Below, one piece after another: positions 1 through 8,646 of a stretch of 13,082 bases of DNA. Under the pieces are notes generated by a model. The model had not been told where the DNA came from, did not search any database, and worked only from the letters and a program-made list of their open reading frames with translations. How positions within the stretch are numbered: the stretch's first letter is position 1; the number at the start of each line of letters is the position of its first letter. Source of the DNA: an uncultured Eubacteriales bacterium (GTDB taxonomy: Bacteria; Bacillota_A; Clostridia; Christensenellales; Aristaeellaceae); the NCBI GenBank assembly GCA_944333375.1, contig CALVKX010000033.1, positions 1 through 13,082 of the forward strand. Direction: 5' to 3'. The position numbers and the translations under genes are program-made.

Positions 1-396
1 AGCCGCGTTTCTTGCGCCCTTCGGGCGCTCGCAACGCTCGCGAAAAATGCTGCGGCATAAGGCTTTGGGGCGCTGCCCCAAACCCCGGCAGGGGGATGAT
101 CCCCCTGCACCCCGCACTTTGTCAGCAGCCTGAGCCGCAGCCCTTTGAAGGCTGCGGCTCATACTGTCAAAAAACCCATTTGGGAGGTTTGGAGGGCTGT
201 AGCCCTCCAAATGAAATCCGAATCCAGCGACATGTGCGGTGGATTCGGAAGCCTTGCGAAGCAAGGTTTCCCTGCGCGTTTCCCCGGCCGCGCCGCAGGC
301 GCAGGGGAAACGTGTCCTGTCGGAAAAGATCGCCACAGGCGAGCTTTTTCGACACGCTGAGCCGCAGCCCTCTGAAGGCTGCGGCTTTGGTTTTAT
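1..396. repeat. Gene-free block of clustered hairpins
   Basis: No believable gene lies here; the open frames run through palindromes and lack ribosome sites. Stems seen directly: 14-19/23-28 with a TTC loop; 64-71/75-82; 88-95/101-108; 132-142/150-160 (11 bp); 188-198/201-211; 217-226/240-249 (10 bp, 13-nt loop); 252-257/261-266; 277-285/304-312 with an inner stem 290-294/298-302; an imperfect stem across 318-354; and 360-369/377-386. The 132-160 and 360-386 hairpins are copies of one element. Such dense palindromes resemble the intergenic REP/BIME-type repeats of GC-rich gut Clostridia; that parallel is from general knowledge, not a search. The last hairpin is followed on the plus strand by a T-rich run and may end transcription entering from the left. 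Confidence 0.75.
358..396 (+). terminator. Possible intrinsic terminator between block and kinase gene
   Basis: A perfect 10-bp stem (AGCCGCAGCC at 360-369, GGCTGCGGCT at 377-386, 7-nt loop) is followed on the plus strand by TTGGTTTTATTT, a fair U-tract for rightward transcripts. On the minus strand the same stem lies just beyond the kinase stop codon at 397 but has no clean U-run after it, so termination of that gene here is less certain. Confidence 0.45.
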
Positions 397-1503
397 TTAG
401 GCGTTTCGGACGATGTCCATCATGGCGTCCCAGTTTTCTTCCATACATTCCACCAGCCGAAGTTGCGTGCGTGCGCGGTCGAGGTTGTGGCCCTCGCGGT
501 GGATGTGGAAATAGCGGTCGCCGTTCAAATGGTCGGCCAGGAAGCGCATGCCGCACTCCAGCGTCATCAGCTTGGCGCCCAGGGGCAGCAATTCCACCTC
601 GCGCCGCGTCAGCTCGCCGCCCAGGCCGCGCAGGTACCCGCCCACATAGGCCGAGAACATCGGCAGGGAAAACGCCACCCGGCTCAGATCGGTTTCGTCC
701 TCGGCGGCGGTGCTGGCGCCGCTGCGCACCGCGTCCCCGAAGTCCCAGGCGCTCAGGCCCGGCATGACCGTATCCAGGTCGATCACACATACGCCGCGGC
801 CCGTCTTTTCATCCAGAAGCACATTGTCTATCTTGGTGTCGTTGTGCGTCACGCGCAGGGGCACGTTGCCCGCCTCCAGCTCGCGCAGAAGCGCGTCGGT
901 CTGGGGCGCCCGGGAGAGGCAGAAGGCGATTTCCGGCCCTACCTGCGCACGCCGCCCCAGCGGGTCGGCGCCGATGGCGTTGGTGAGCTGCTGCAGGCGC
1001 GCCGGCGTGTTGTGAAAGTCCGGCAGCGTGGGATGCAGGGTCGCGGCGTTGAACCCGCCCAACTGGCGCTGAAAGCGGCCGAACGCCTCCGCGGCGGACG
1101 CGAAAACCTCGGGGGTGTCCGGCATGTCGGTGGAGACGGTGCCCTCGATGAACAGGTACATCCGCCACAGGTCCCCCAGCGTATCCCTGATCCACGGGCG
1201 GCCATCCATGGCACGCACCAGCGTGAGGGTTTCGCGCGCGGGGTCGCCGCCCTCGCGGGCGATGACGCCGCGCAGGTAATGCGTCACGCGCTGGATGTTT
1301 TCCATCATGGGCTCGGGATCGGGGAAGACATAGCGGTTGACGCGCTGGAGGATGTAGCGCCGGGAGCTGCCCGTCCAGGGGCTGACCGACAGGCAGAAGG
1401 TGTCGTTGATATGGCCCGTGCCATAGGGCTCACAGGTCATTTCCCCGCGGGGGACGTCGAAGAGATGCGCGATATCCAGCGCGCGTTTCATCAGCTTTTC
1501 CAT
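397..1503 (-). CDS. NahK-like phosphotransferase (APH/choline-kinase fold)
   Basis: A 368-residue soluble kinase of the aminoglycoside phosphotransferase superfamily, close in length and motifs to N-acetylhexosamine 1-kinase NahK (about 360 residues). Visible motifs: GTGHINDTF at 28-36 (nucleotide-loop region), HNDTKIDN at 220-227 (Brenner catalytic loop, Asp222 as likely base), IDLDTVMPG at 241-249 (metal-binding Asp) and WDFGD at 253-257. The likely reaction is ATP-dependent phosphorylation of a sugar, perhaps a hexosamine at C1; the substrate cannot be read from sequence. The start at 1503 is chosen because AAAGGGGAAAAGG lies just upstream; the frame stays open to 1638 but would then begin inside the -35 box of a strong promoter. 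No lacto-N-biose phosphorylase or sugar transporter gene is nearby, so the neighbourhood does not support a human-milk-oligosaccharide route. Confidence 0.85.
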   Translation of the reverse strand: MEKLMKRALDIAHLFDVPRGEMTCEPYGTGHINDTFCLSVSPWTGSSRRYILQRVNRYVFPDPEPMMENIQRVTHYLRGVIAREGGDPARETLTLVRAMDGRPWIRDTLGDLWRMYLFIEGTVSTDMPDTPEVFASAAEAFGRFQRQLGGFNAATLHPTLPDFHNTPARLQQLTNAIGADPLGRRAQVGPEIAFCLSRAPQTDALLRELEAGNVPLRVTHNDTKIDNVLLDEKTGRGVCVIDLDTVMPGLSAWDFGDAVRSGASTAAEDETDLSRVAFSLPMFSAYVGGYLRGLGGELTRREVELLPLGAKLMTLECGMRFLADHLNGDRYFHIHREGHNLDRARTQLRLVECMEENWDAMMDIVRNA

Positions 1504-1609
1504 GATCCTTTTCCCCTTTGCTCCGCCAGAGCCGATCTGCGCGAAAGATGGCGTGTGCGGTTGATCCGCCCCGGAAAGGACGGGTATATACGGCGTTGTT
1601 TGTGATTGA

Positions 1610-1638
1610 AGTATACCATAAGAATTTGGCATTGGCAA
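1610..1638 (-). promoter_or_regulatory. Sigma-A promoter of the NahK-like kinase gene
   Basis: Read on the minus strand: TTGCCA (1633-1638), 17-nt spacer, TATACT (1610-1615), preceded by TGG for an extended -10. Transcription would begin near 1603 and give a leader of about 100 nt before the start codon. I recognise no riboswitch in that leader; a short GCGG/CCGC stem is present. Confidence 0.75.
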
Positions 1639-1664
1639 TCAAAAACTGGATATCCCGGACGTGC

Positions 1665-1694
1665 TTGCCGCGGGGAAAGCGGATGTGCTAGAAT
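1665..1694 (+). promoter_or_regulatory. Promoter of the LTA-synthase-family gene
   Basis: TTGCCG (1665-1670), 18-nt spacer, TAGAAT (1689-1694) with TGC before it (extended -10). The predicted start near 1701 lies downstream of the ATG at 1698, which rules out that codon and supports ATG 1731. It is back-to-back with the kinase promoter; the two -35 boxes are 26 bp apart. Confidence 0.7.
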
Positions 1695-1730
1695 ACCATG
1701 GAGTGTGGATTGCCGAAAGAGGGTGTGCGG

Positions 1731-4058
1731 ATGAAAAAGGCGCAGCGGATGCTGCCGCAGGGTTACAGGCTGGCGGACTGGCTGCTGACAGGGGCGGCGC
1801 CATTGGGACTGATCTGGCTGCTGGAGGGCTTCTCGCGGGGGAGCGCGGGGGCCGTGCCTGCCTGGGCATATGCCCAGCCGGGCCTGTTTTTGATGAACTA
1901 TGCGCTCTATGCGGCGCCGTGCCTTCTGCTGTGCCTGTTTCCCTCCAGACGGGTGCGGGTTTCGTGCGTGCTGACGCTGGGCCTTCTGTGCGCGCTGCTG
2001 GGCATCGTCAACCGCTACAAGATGTTCTACCGCATGGAGCCGATTCTCTTTACGGACATAAGCCAGCTTTCCGATGCGCGCGAGGCGGCGGCGGGGCTGT
2101 CGCTGGACATCGACTTTGCGCAGATCTGGTGGGTCCTGGGCGGCTTTGCAGCCCTTTTTGCGGCAGGGATCATCCTCGTGCGCGGCCGTGCGCGGAGCGG
2201 AGCGGTGTTGCCCCTGCTGGGGGCGGCGCTGCTGGTGGCGATGCCGCCGCTGTGCACCTTTTCCATGGCGGGCGGAGGGGCCCGCTACGACATGGTGGAC
2301 CAGGCCCGCACCGACGGCACCCTCTATGCCGCCATCGCCATGGAAAACCACCGGCGGGCGCTGATGCGGGTGGATTACGACGAGTCGGGCGTCAGGGCGC
2401 AGTACCGCGCGCTCATGCAGGAAACCCCGGCCGCGGAGGCGCGGGAGGCGCCCAACATCATCGTCGTGCTCAGCGAGAGCTTTGCGGACGAGGCGTGGCT
2501 GGGCCAGTATCTCGACCTCGAATCCGAGATCATGCCCTTTTACAACCGCCTGGTGGAAACCTGCCGGCACGGGCGGATCTATGTGCCCAAGCTGGGTGGG
2601 GGGACCAGCGAGACGGAGTTTGAGGTGCTGACGGGGCTTCGCAGCCAGTACGCCGTCAATCCGTATTCCCTGGGCCTGCCGCCCATGAGCAGCCTGGCCT
2701 CCATGCTCAGGGACCGGGGATACGAGTCCACGGCCATCCACTGGTATACGGGCGTGTATTACAACCGTTACAACAACCTGCGCATGCTGGGCTTTGACAG
2801 CTTCTATACCACCGACACCATGCGGACGGCGTTTGAAAAGAAAGGGATGTTCGTCAGCGACGAGGAGCATTACCGCGCCATCCTCAACCAGCTCTCGCAG
2901 ACGCCTGAGCGCGACTTCATCTTCTGCCTGACCATGCAGAACCACGGCGGGTACGACTATGACGACTTTCGCCTCACCTACGGCGCGCAGCCCCCTTTCA
3001 CAAACGAGCTGAGCGAGCGTGCCACGACGATCCTGACCAACTACTGCTGGCTGCTTGAGCAAAGCGACTCGGCGCTGGAGGGCTTTCTTACGGCGCTTGA
3101 GGAGGTGGGGGAGCCGACGGTGGTGGTCTTTTTCTCGGATCATATCCCGCCGTTTGGCACGGATGTGTATGAGGAGCTGGGCGTGCCCACGGCGGGCGAC
3201 GCGGGGCATCTGACCCCGTACTTCATCTGGAGCAACACCGGCAATGAGTCGGGGGAAACCAACCTCTATGCCTGGCAGCTGGGCGCCTATGCGCTGACGC
3301 TGGCCGGCGTCAACGACGATCCCTTCCTGGCCTATGTCGAGCGATTGAGGCAGGCGTCGGGTGAGGTTTCGCCCGACGAGCTGACGGGCGATATCCAGAG
3401 CGACGCGGCCTACGACCTGCTGAGCTATGACGCGCTGTTTGGTCAGCAGTACGCCTATGACGAGGGCGGGCTCTCGCCGGAGAATGAGGATTTTCAAATC
3501 GGCGGGCGGATGACGCTGGAGGGCTTTGACGCGGCGGAGGTCGCGGGCGCCGTCTATTTGCGGCCGAAGCTTGCGATCGAAGGCCAGGCGTGGAAGCTGG
3601 AGGTCAACGGAGCACAGCGCGATGTGAGCTGCGTGGAGGCGGATCAAGGGGAGCTGACGCTGCGCTGCGTGATGGTGGGCGGCGACGGCAAACTGCTCAA
3701 CCAGAGCAACGCGATCACCTGTCAAAGCGCGCAGGAACTGCTGGAAGAAAGCGGCGAGCTGCCAATGGAAACCTGGCCGCTGTGGGAATCGGACTATGAG
3801 CCGGCCGGGGACGCCTGGTATCAGGCTTGCAGGATCTACAAAAGCGTAGACACCTTCCCCGCTCCGGGCGGCACGGCGCTCACGGCGGACGGCGGCCGCT
3901 GGCAGTGGCAGCCCACCTATGGGCTGAGCCGGGCGGGACAGTACGCCGTCGATGACGAGGGGCACGTCTGGCTTGCGGTGGAAAAGAACGTGGACGGCGA
4001 GACGCTCAAGGCGCAGCTCAAGGCCTGGGAAATGACGCTGTATACCTTTGAAAACTAA
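1731..4058 (+). CDS. LTA-synthase-family membrane sulfatase/phosphotransferase
   Basis: A 775-residue membrane enzyme of the alkaline-phosphatase superfamily, LtaS-like. About five hydrophobic segments lie at residues 14-32, 50-70, 76-93, 131-150 and 158-175, then an extracellular catalytic domain from about 240. Catalytic signs: PNIIVVLSES at 241-250 (metal-binding Glu), GGGTSETE at 289-296 (Thr292 as likely nucleophile), MQNHGGY at 402-408 and FFSDH at 467-471 (metal-binding Asp/His). The family moves glycerol-phosphate from phosphatidylglycerol onto lipoteichoic acid or a related envelope glycan, outside the membrane. After about residue 500 comes a further 275 residues with no motif I recognise, making it longer than classical LtaS (about 650). 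AGAGGG precedes ATG 1731. The stop overlaps that of the convergent gene. It could transfer another phospho-group; true sulfatase action is unlikely without a Cys/Ser formylglycine motif. Confidence 0.85.
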   Translation: MKKAQRMLPQGYRLADWLLTGAAPLGLIWLLEGFSRGSAGAVPAWAYAQPGLFLMNYALYAAPCLLLCLFPSRRVRVSCVLTLGLLCALLGIVNRYKMFYRMEPILFTDISQLSDAREAAAGLSLDIDFAQIWWVLGGFAALFAAGIILVRGRARSGAVLPLLGAALLVAMPPLCTFSMAGGGARYDMVDQARTDGTLYAAIAMENHRRALMRVDYDESGVRAQYRALMQETPAAEAREAPNIIVVLSESFADEAWLGQYLDLESEIMPFYNRLVETCRHGRIYVPKLGGGTSETEFEVLTGLRSQYAVNPYSLGLPPMSSLASMLRDRGYESTAIHWYTGVYYNRYNNLRMLGFDSFYTTDTMRTAFEKKGMFVSDEEHYRAILNQLSQTPERDFIFCLTMQNHGGYDYDDFRLTYGAQPPFTNELSERATTILTNYCWLLEQSDSALEGFLTALEEVGEPTVVVFFSDHIPPFGTDVYEELGVPTAGDAGHLTPYFIWSNTGNESGETNLYAWQLGAYALTLAGVNDDPFLAYVERLRQASGEVSPDELTGDIQSDAAYDLLSYDALFGQQYAYDEGGLSPENEDFQIGGRMTLEGFDAAEVAGAVYLRPKLAIEGQAWKLEVNGAQRDVSCVEADQGELTLRCVMVGGDGKLLNQSNAITCQSAQELLEESGELPMETWPLWESDYEPAGDAWYQACRIYKSVDTFPAPGGTALTADGGRWQWQPTYGLSRAGQYAVDDEGHVWLAVEKNVDGETLKAQLKAWEMTLYTFEN

Positions 4059-5730
4059 CGGAAGGCGAAGAAGTTCAGCTCGCCGCGCGTCCCCTCCAGC
4101 ACGGCGGTGACGGCGCGGCCCGCGCCATGGCTGATATAGCGCAGCAGCGCCTCGGGCGGCGCGTCATCGGCGGTGACAAACAAGATGGCTTCATCGCAGA
4201 AATCCGCGGCGGTGAAATGCCCGGGGTCCAGGCCGAAGCGGGCGAGCTGGGCGTTCCAGCCGGAGGTGCGGCAGGCCCAGTCGCCCCAGATCATGGTGTT
4301 GCCGGGAATCCCTGCGGAGACGTCGGGGAACAGGCGCGTGTCGCGCAAGAGATCGGGCGTGCGGATCATCAGGCGGTCAGGGTTTTCCAGCGCATAGGCC
4401 TCCAGATCGGCTTCGCGTGCGGGGGAGACCGCGTCGGCGCGCCGGGTGAGGGTGTGGTGCGTCTGACGCAGGTGCAGGCCCGCAGGGAGGAGCATCAGGG
4501 CGCACAGGCACAGCGCCGCCGCGCGGACGCCGCGCCGTTCCCCGGCCGGAAAGCCGGCCAGCGCAAGGCAGGCCAGCATCCCGGCGGCGGGCAGCAGCGC
4601 ACAGTCCACGCCGCGGCTGAGCAGCCTTCCTCCCCAGGCCAGATAGAGAACCATGGCGCAGTAAAGCCCCAGCGCGGCGAGGGCCATCCAGCGCGGAAGG
4701 CCGCGGCACACAAAGGAGACCAGCGCGGTCAGGACGGCTGCCAGCAGCAGCGAAAGCAGATAGGCGGGATTGTCGCGGAAAAAGGATATAAGCGCATCCC
4801 CGGCTGCGGCGATTCGCTCCGGCAGGGACGGCGTGGCCTGCCCACTTTCCCGGATAAGGCGCAGCGCATCGGCGGTGATGTTTTCATCCATAAAATACCA
4901 CTGCTGCACCAGCTCGGCTTCCGAGGCGTCCCAGCCCAGCGTGGCCAGCACCTCCGGGGAGACGTTCTCAAGCGCCTCGGGGTGATAGTCCATCAGCTCC
5001 ACGCGGGCTTCATGAAAATCGAAAAACGGCCGATAGGTTTGCTTCTCCCATACGCGCACGCCTACGAGCAGCACGCCCGCTATGGCCGCTGGAAGCAGCG
5101 CGCGCAGGAGGGAGCGGCGATCGCTCTGCGGGGATAGGCGCAGAAACAGAAACACAAGCCCCAGAAGCCAAAAGCACAGGGATGCAGGCAGGGACGCGAT
5201 GCGTAGTATGCCGCTGAGTATCACCAGCGCTGCGGAAAACAGGACAGCTGCGCCCACATGCCGGCGCGTTACGCCCGCGCATACCAAGAGCGCCGTTGCG
5301 GCCGCGCCCAGCATGGCCGAGGTGGTCGTATAGGTGAGCCGCGTGCACACAAAGGAGGCAAATACGCCCAGAAACAGCACCCCGCCGCCAGGCAGGCGGC
5401 GGGGTGCAGGCGCGCGGCCCGGCCGCAGCAAAGCAGCGAAAGGCACAGCGTCGCGGCGGACAGCCACAGGAGCGCGAGCTGGAGCACCGAAAACCAGGCG
5501 ACGCCCGGCACGGCGGCGGAAAGCAGGCTCAGCGCCCACACCAGCAGCGGATGCAGGTAGAAATGAGGCAGAGAAGGGCTCACGCCCTCAAAGCCCAGAA
5601 ACGCCCGCACAATCAGAAAGTCGTCCGAGTTCTCATAGCGAAAATAGGTGACGCGGCTGAGAATGAGGAAAAACGCAAGCGCCAGTAGCGGCGCAGCCCA
5701 CAGCGGCCATCGCCTGGCAAACCGTTTCAT
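4055..5730 (-). CDS. Polytopic membrane protein, GT-C-like, with frameshift
   Basis: One gene split by a frameshift. The first part (5730 leftward) opens with MKRFARRW, a transmembrane helix, then RYENSDDFLIVRAF, an acidic motif in the first outer loop as in GT-C glycosyltransferases. That frame fails after about residue 117. The continuing frame resumes with GVLFLGVFASF and runs to a TAG at 4055. Adding one G to the GGGG run (plus-strand CCCC 5380-5383) joins them into about 558 residues with many hydrophobic helices, a soluble stretch after the middle, further helices and a soluble tail (about the last 120 residues). AAGGGAGG precedes ATG 5730. The run sits in a perfect 10-bp GC-only hairpin (5380-5404), so a sequencing error is a good explanation; a true pseudogene or programmed shift is possible. 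I do not recognise a specific family; a polyprenyl-sugar-using glycosyltransferase is inference. It converges on the LtaS-like gene with a 4-bp overlap. Confidence 0.75.
5380..5404. other. GC-only hairpin at the frameshift site
   Basis: CCCCGCCGCC (5380-5389), AGGCA loop, GGCGGCGGGG (5395-5404): a perfect 10-bp stem of G and C only. The reading frame of the membrane-protein gene breaks within this element. Confidence 0.85.
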
Positions 5731-5762
5731 CCACCGGGCCTCCCTTCGTCGATGCTGCTTCT

Positions 5763-5791
5763 ATACTACCCGAACTTGGGAAAACTTGCAA
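5763..5791 (-). promoter_or_regulatory. Promoter of the GT-C-like membrane protein gene
   Basis: On the minus strand: TTGCAA (5786-5791), 17-nt spacer, TAGTAT (5763-5768). Transcription would start near 5756, about 26 nt before the start codon, with the ribosome site between. Confidence 0.65.
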
Positions 5792-5830
5792 TCATCATCT
5801 CACAACCCCTGTAAACGGGCAGAACAACCA

Positions 5831-5860
5831 GGGGTCCGACGGCTTATGCCGCCGGACCCC
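5831..5860 (-). terminator. Terminator after gdhA
   Basis: A 13-bp stem (5831-5843 with 5848-5860, 4-nt loop) lies 22 nt past the gdhA stop. As minus-strand RNA the one imperfect pair is a G-U wobble; as plus-strand RNA it would be an A-C mismatch, so it reads best leftward, as gdhA does. The run after it (TGGTTGTTCT) is only moderately U-rich. It also separates gdhA from the next gene's promoter. Confidence 0.65.
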
Positions 5861-5881
5861 CGAAGTCGCTTTTTTAAGAAA

Positions 5882-7357
<1,476 letters not shown>

Positions 7358-7389
7358 TCATTCAAAAATTGCATTTGTTTTGTATTCCA

Positions 7390-8511
7390 CTACTCCTGCA
7401 CCAGCCGCGCGGCGCCCCGGGGCGTTTGGGAAACGCGCAGAAATACGTCCGCGTGCGCGTCGGCGGCGTCCTGGCGGTCCGTGCAGGTCAAAAGCGTCTG
7501 CACGCCTTCAGTGCTTTTGAGCAGCGCACTGCGCCGGCGCACGTCCAGCTCGCTGAACACGTCGTCCAGCAGCAGCGCAGGCGGCTCGCCCATCTCGTTT
7601 TCGATCAGGCGAATCTCCCCCAGCTTCATGCTCAGCACCGCCGTGCGCATCTGGCCCTGGCTTCCGAAGGCGCGCAGCTCGCGTCCGCACAGCAGAAGGC
7701 TTATGTCGTCGCGGTGGGGACCAAAGGCGGTAAACATGCGCTGGATGTCCTCGCCGCGCGTGCGCCTAAGGCCCGAGAGCATGTCCCGGTAAGGGGTATC
7801 GGTGCGGCTGAGCGGACCGGCATAGCGCAGCGCAAAGGCTTCCTCCGGGTTTTCCGAAATGGCGGCGTACTGCGCGGCGGCGCTCTGGCTCAATTCCTCC
7901 AGGAACCAGCGCCGCGCGCTGACGATGGGCACGCAGGCGGCGGCGAGCTGCTCGTCCCAGGTGTCGAGCTGGTTGGCGAAGTCGTTGACGCCCTCCTGCC
8001 GGTTTTGCCGCAGCAGCGCGTTTCTTCGCTCCAGCACGCTCAGATACGTCTTGAGCGCACGCAGATAGCCGGGGCGGATCTGGCTGAGCTGCATATCCAG
8101 AAAGCGCCTGCGCGCCACCGGGCCGTCGCGCACGATGCGGATGTCCTCGGGCGAAAACATCACCGTCGTGGCGTGGCCCATGAGATCGCCCACGCGCTGG
8201 GCGGGCTTTCCATAGAGAAGCACGCGCTTGCGGGGCTTTTCCAGGGGATAGAGGCGCACCTCCACCTCGTGCGCGCCGTCCAGCCGGCTGGTCTGGCCGT
8301 GGACGAGGGCCACGCTGGCGCCATCGGCGATCATCTCGCGGTCGGCGGTGGTGCGGTGGCTGCGCCCCACCGAGAGCAGGTGCATAGCCTCCAGCAGATT
8401 GGTCTTTCCGCTGCCGTTGGGACCATAGAGCACGGTGATGCCGGGATGGGGCGAGAGCTCCAGGGCATCGTAGTTTCGGAACCGGGCGAGCCTCAGGGAG
8501 GTAAAGCGCAT
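7390..8511 (-). CDS. recF: DNA replication and repair protein RecF
   Basis: A 373-residue SMC-like ATPase, normal RecF length. It helps load RecA at single-strand gaps together with RecO and RecR. Visible: Walker A GPNGSGKT at 30-37, the typical opening MRFTSLRLARFRNY, FSPEDIRIVRDGP at 119-131, FGPHRDD at 263-269, ABC signature-like SQGQMR at 284-289 and Walker B LLLDDVFSELD at 313-323. GGGAGG lies 9 nt before ATG 8511; the longer frame to 8559 would run into the promoter -10. It is not next to dnaA, dnaN or gyrB, its usual partners near the origin in Bacillota. It diverges from the FAD-protein operon, sharing a 135-bp control region that holds an inverted repeat. No clear terminator is visible after the stop at 7390. 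Confidence 0.95.
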   Translation of the reverse strand: MRFTSLRLARFRNYDALELSPHPGITVLYGPNGSGKTNLLEAMHLLSVGRSHRTTADREMIADGASVALVHGQTSRLDGAHEVEVRLYPLEKPRKRVLLYGKPAQRVGDLMGHATTVMFSPEDIRIVRDGPVARRRFLDMQLSQIRPGYLRALKTYLSVLERRNALLRQNRQEGVNDFANQLDTWDEQLAAACVPIVSARRWFLEELSQSAAAQYAAISENPEEAFALRYAGPLSRTDTPYRDMLSGLRRTRGEDIQRMFTAFGPHRDDISLLLCGRELRAFGSQGQMRTAVLSMKLGEIRLIENEMGEPPALLLDDVFSELDVRRRSALLKSTEGVQTLLTCTDRQDAADAHADVFLRVSQTPRGAARLVQE

Positions 8512-8547
8512 GGAGGCAGGCCTCCCTTTCACAAAAATAGCGGAAAT

Positions 8548-8553
8548 AGTATA
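8548..8553 (-). promoter_or_regulatory. Extended -10 promoter of recF
   Basis: On the minus strand TGCTATACT gives TATACT (8548-8553) with an extended TGn. The -35 region is weak (around AGCACA). The start is near 8541, about 30 nt before the recF start codon. Confidence 0.6.
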
Positions 8554-8577
8554 GCACATTTTGCGGCCTTTGTGCTA
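8552..8577. promoter_or_regulatory. Inverted repeat in the recF/FAD-protein control region
   Basis: TAGCACA (8552-8558) and TGTGCTA (8571-8577) form a perfect 7-bp dyad with 12 nt between them, centres 19 bp apart, about two helical turns. It covers the recF -10 to -35 region and ends 1 nt before the -35 of the opposite promoter, a good place for an operator acting on both genes. No known regulator's site is recognised. Confidence 0.45.
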
Positions 8578-8578
8578 C

Positions 8579-8607
8579 TTGTGTTCGGCCTGCGCTTATG
8601 GTAGGAT
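8579..8607 (+). promoter_or_regulatory. Promoter of the FAD-protein/ECF/HAD operon
   Basis: TTGTGT (8579-8584), 17-nt spacer, TAGGAT (8602-8607) with TGG before it (extended -10). The start is near 8614, about 33 nt before GTG 8647. Confidence 0.55.
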
Positions 8608-8646
8608 AGGCGTGTTCGATTTTGAGTGAATCAGGGAGGGACGTAC

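Noticed and set aside
12..767. 251-codon plus-strand frame across the hairpin block
   Set aside because: Its translation comes from palindromes and then from the antisense of the kinase gene; there is no start signal or protein-like composition.
1504..1603. Riboswitch in the 100-nt leader of the kinase gene
   Set aside because: Only a short GCGG/CCGC stem is visible; no conserved core of a riboswitch class I know.
1491..3965. 824-codon open frame antisense to the LtaS-like gene
   Set aside because: It mirrors the codon bias of the GC-rich gene on the other strand, has a composition rich in Arg/His/Gln with no motifs, runs into the kinase promoter region, and the plus-strand gene has clear catalytic motifs.
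8574..8587. LexA (SOS) box upstream of recF
   Set aside because: On the minus strand CGAAC-ACAA-GTAGC has one good half-site, but the second half departs from GTTCG at most positions.
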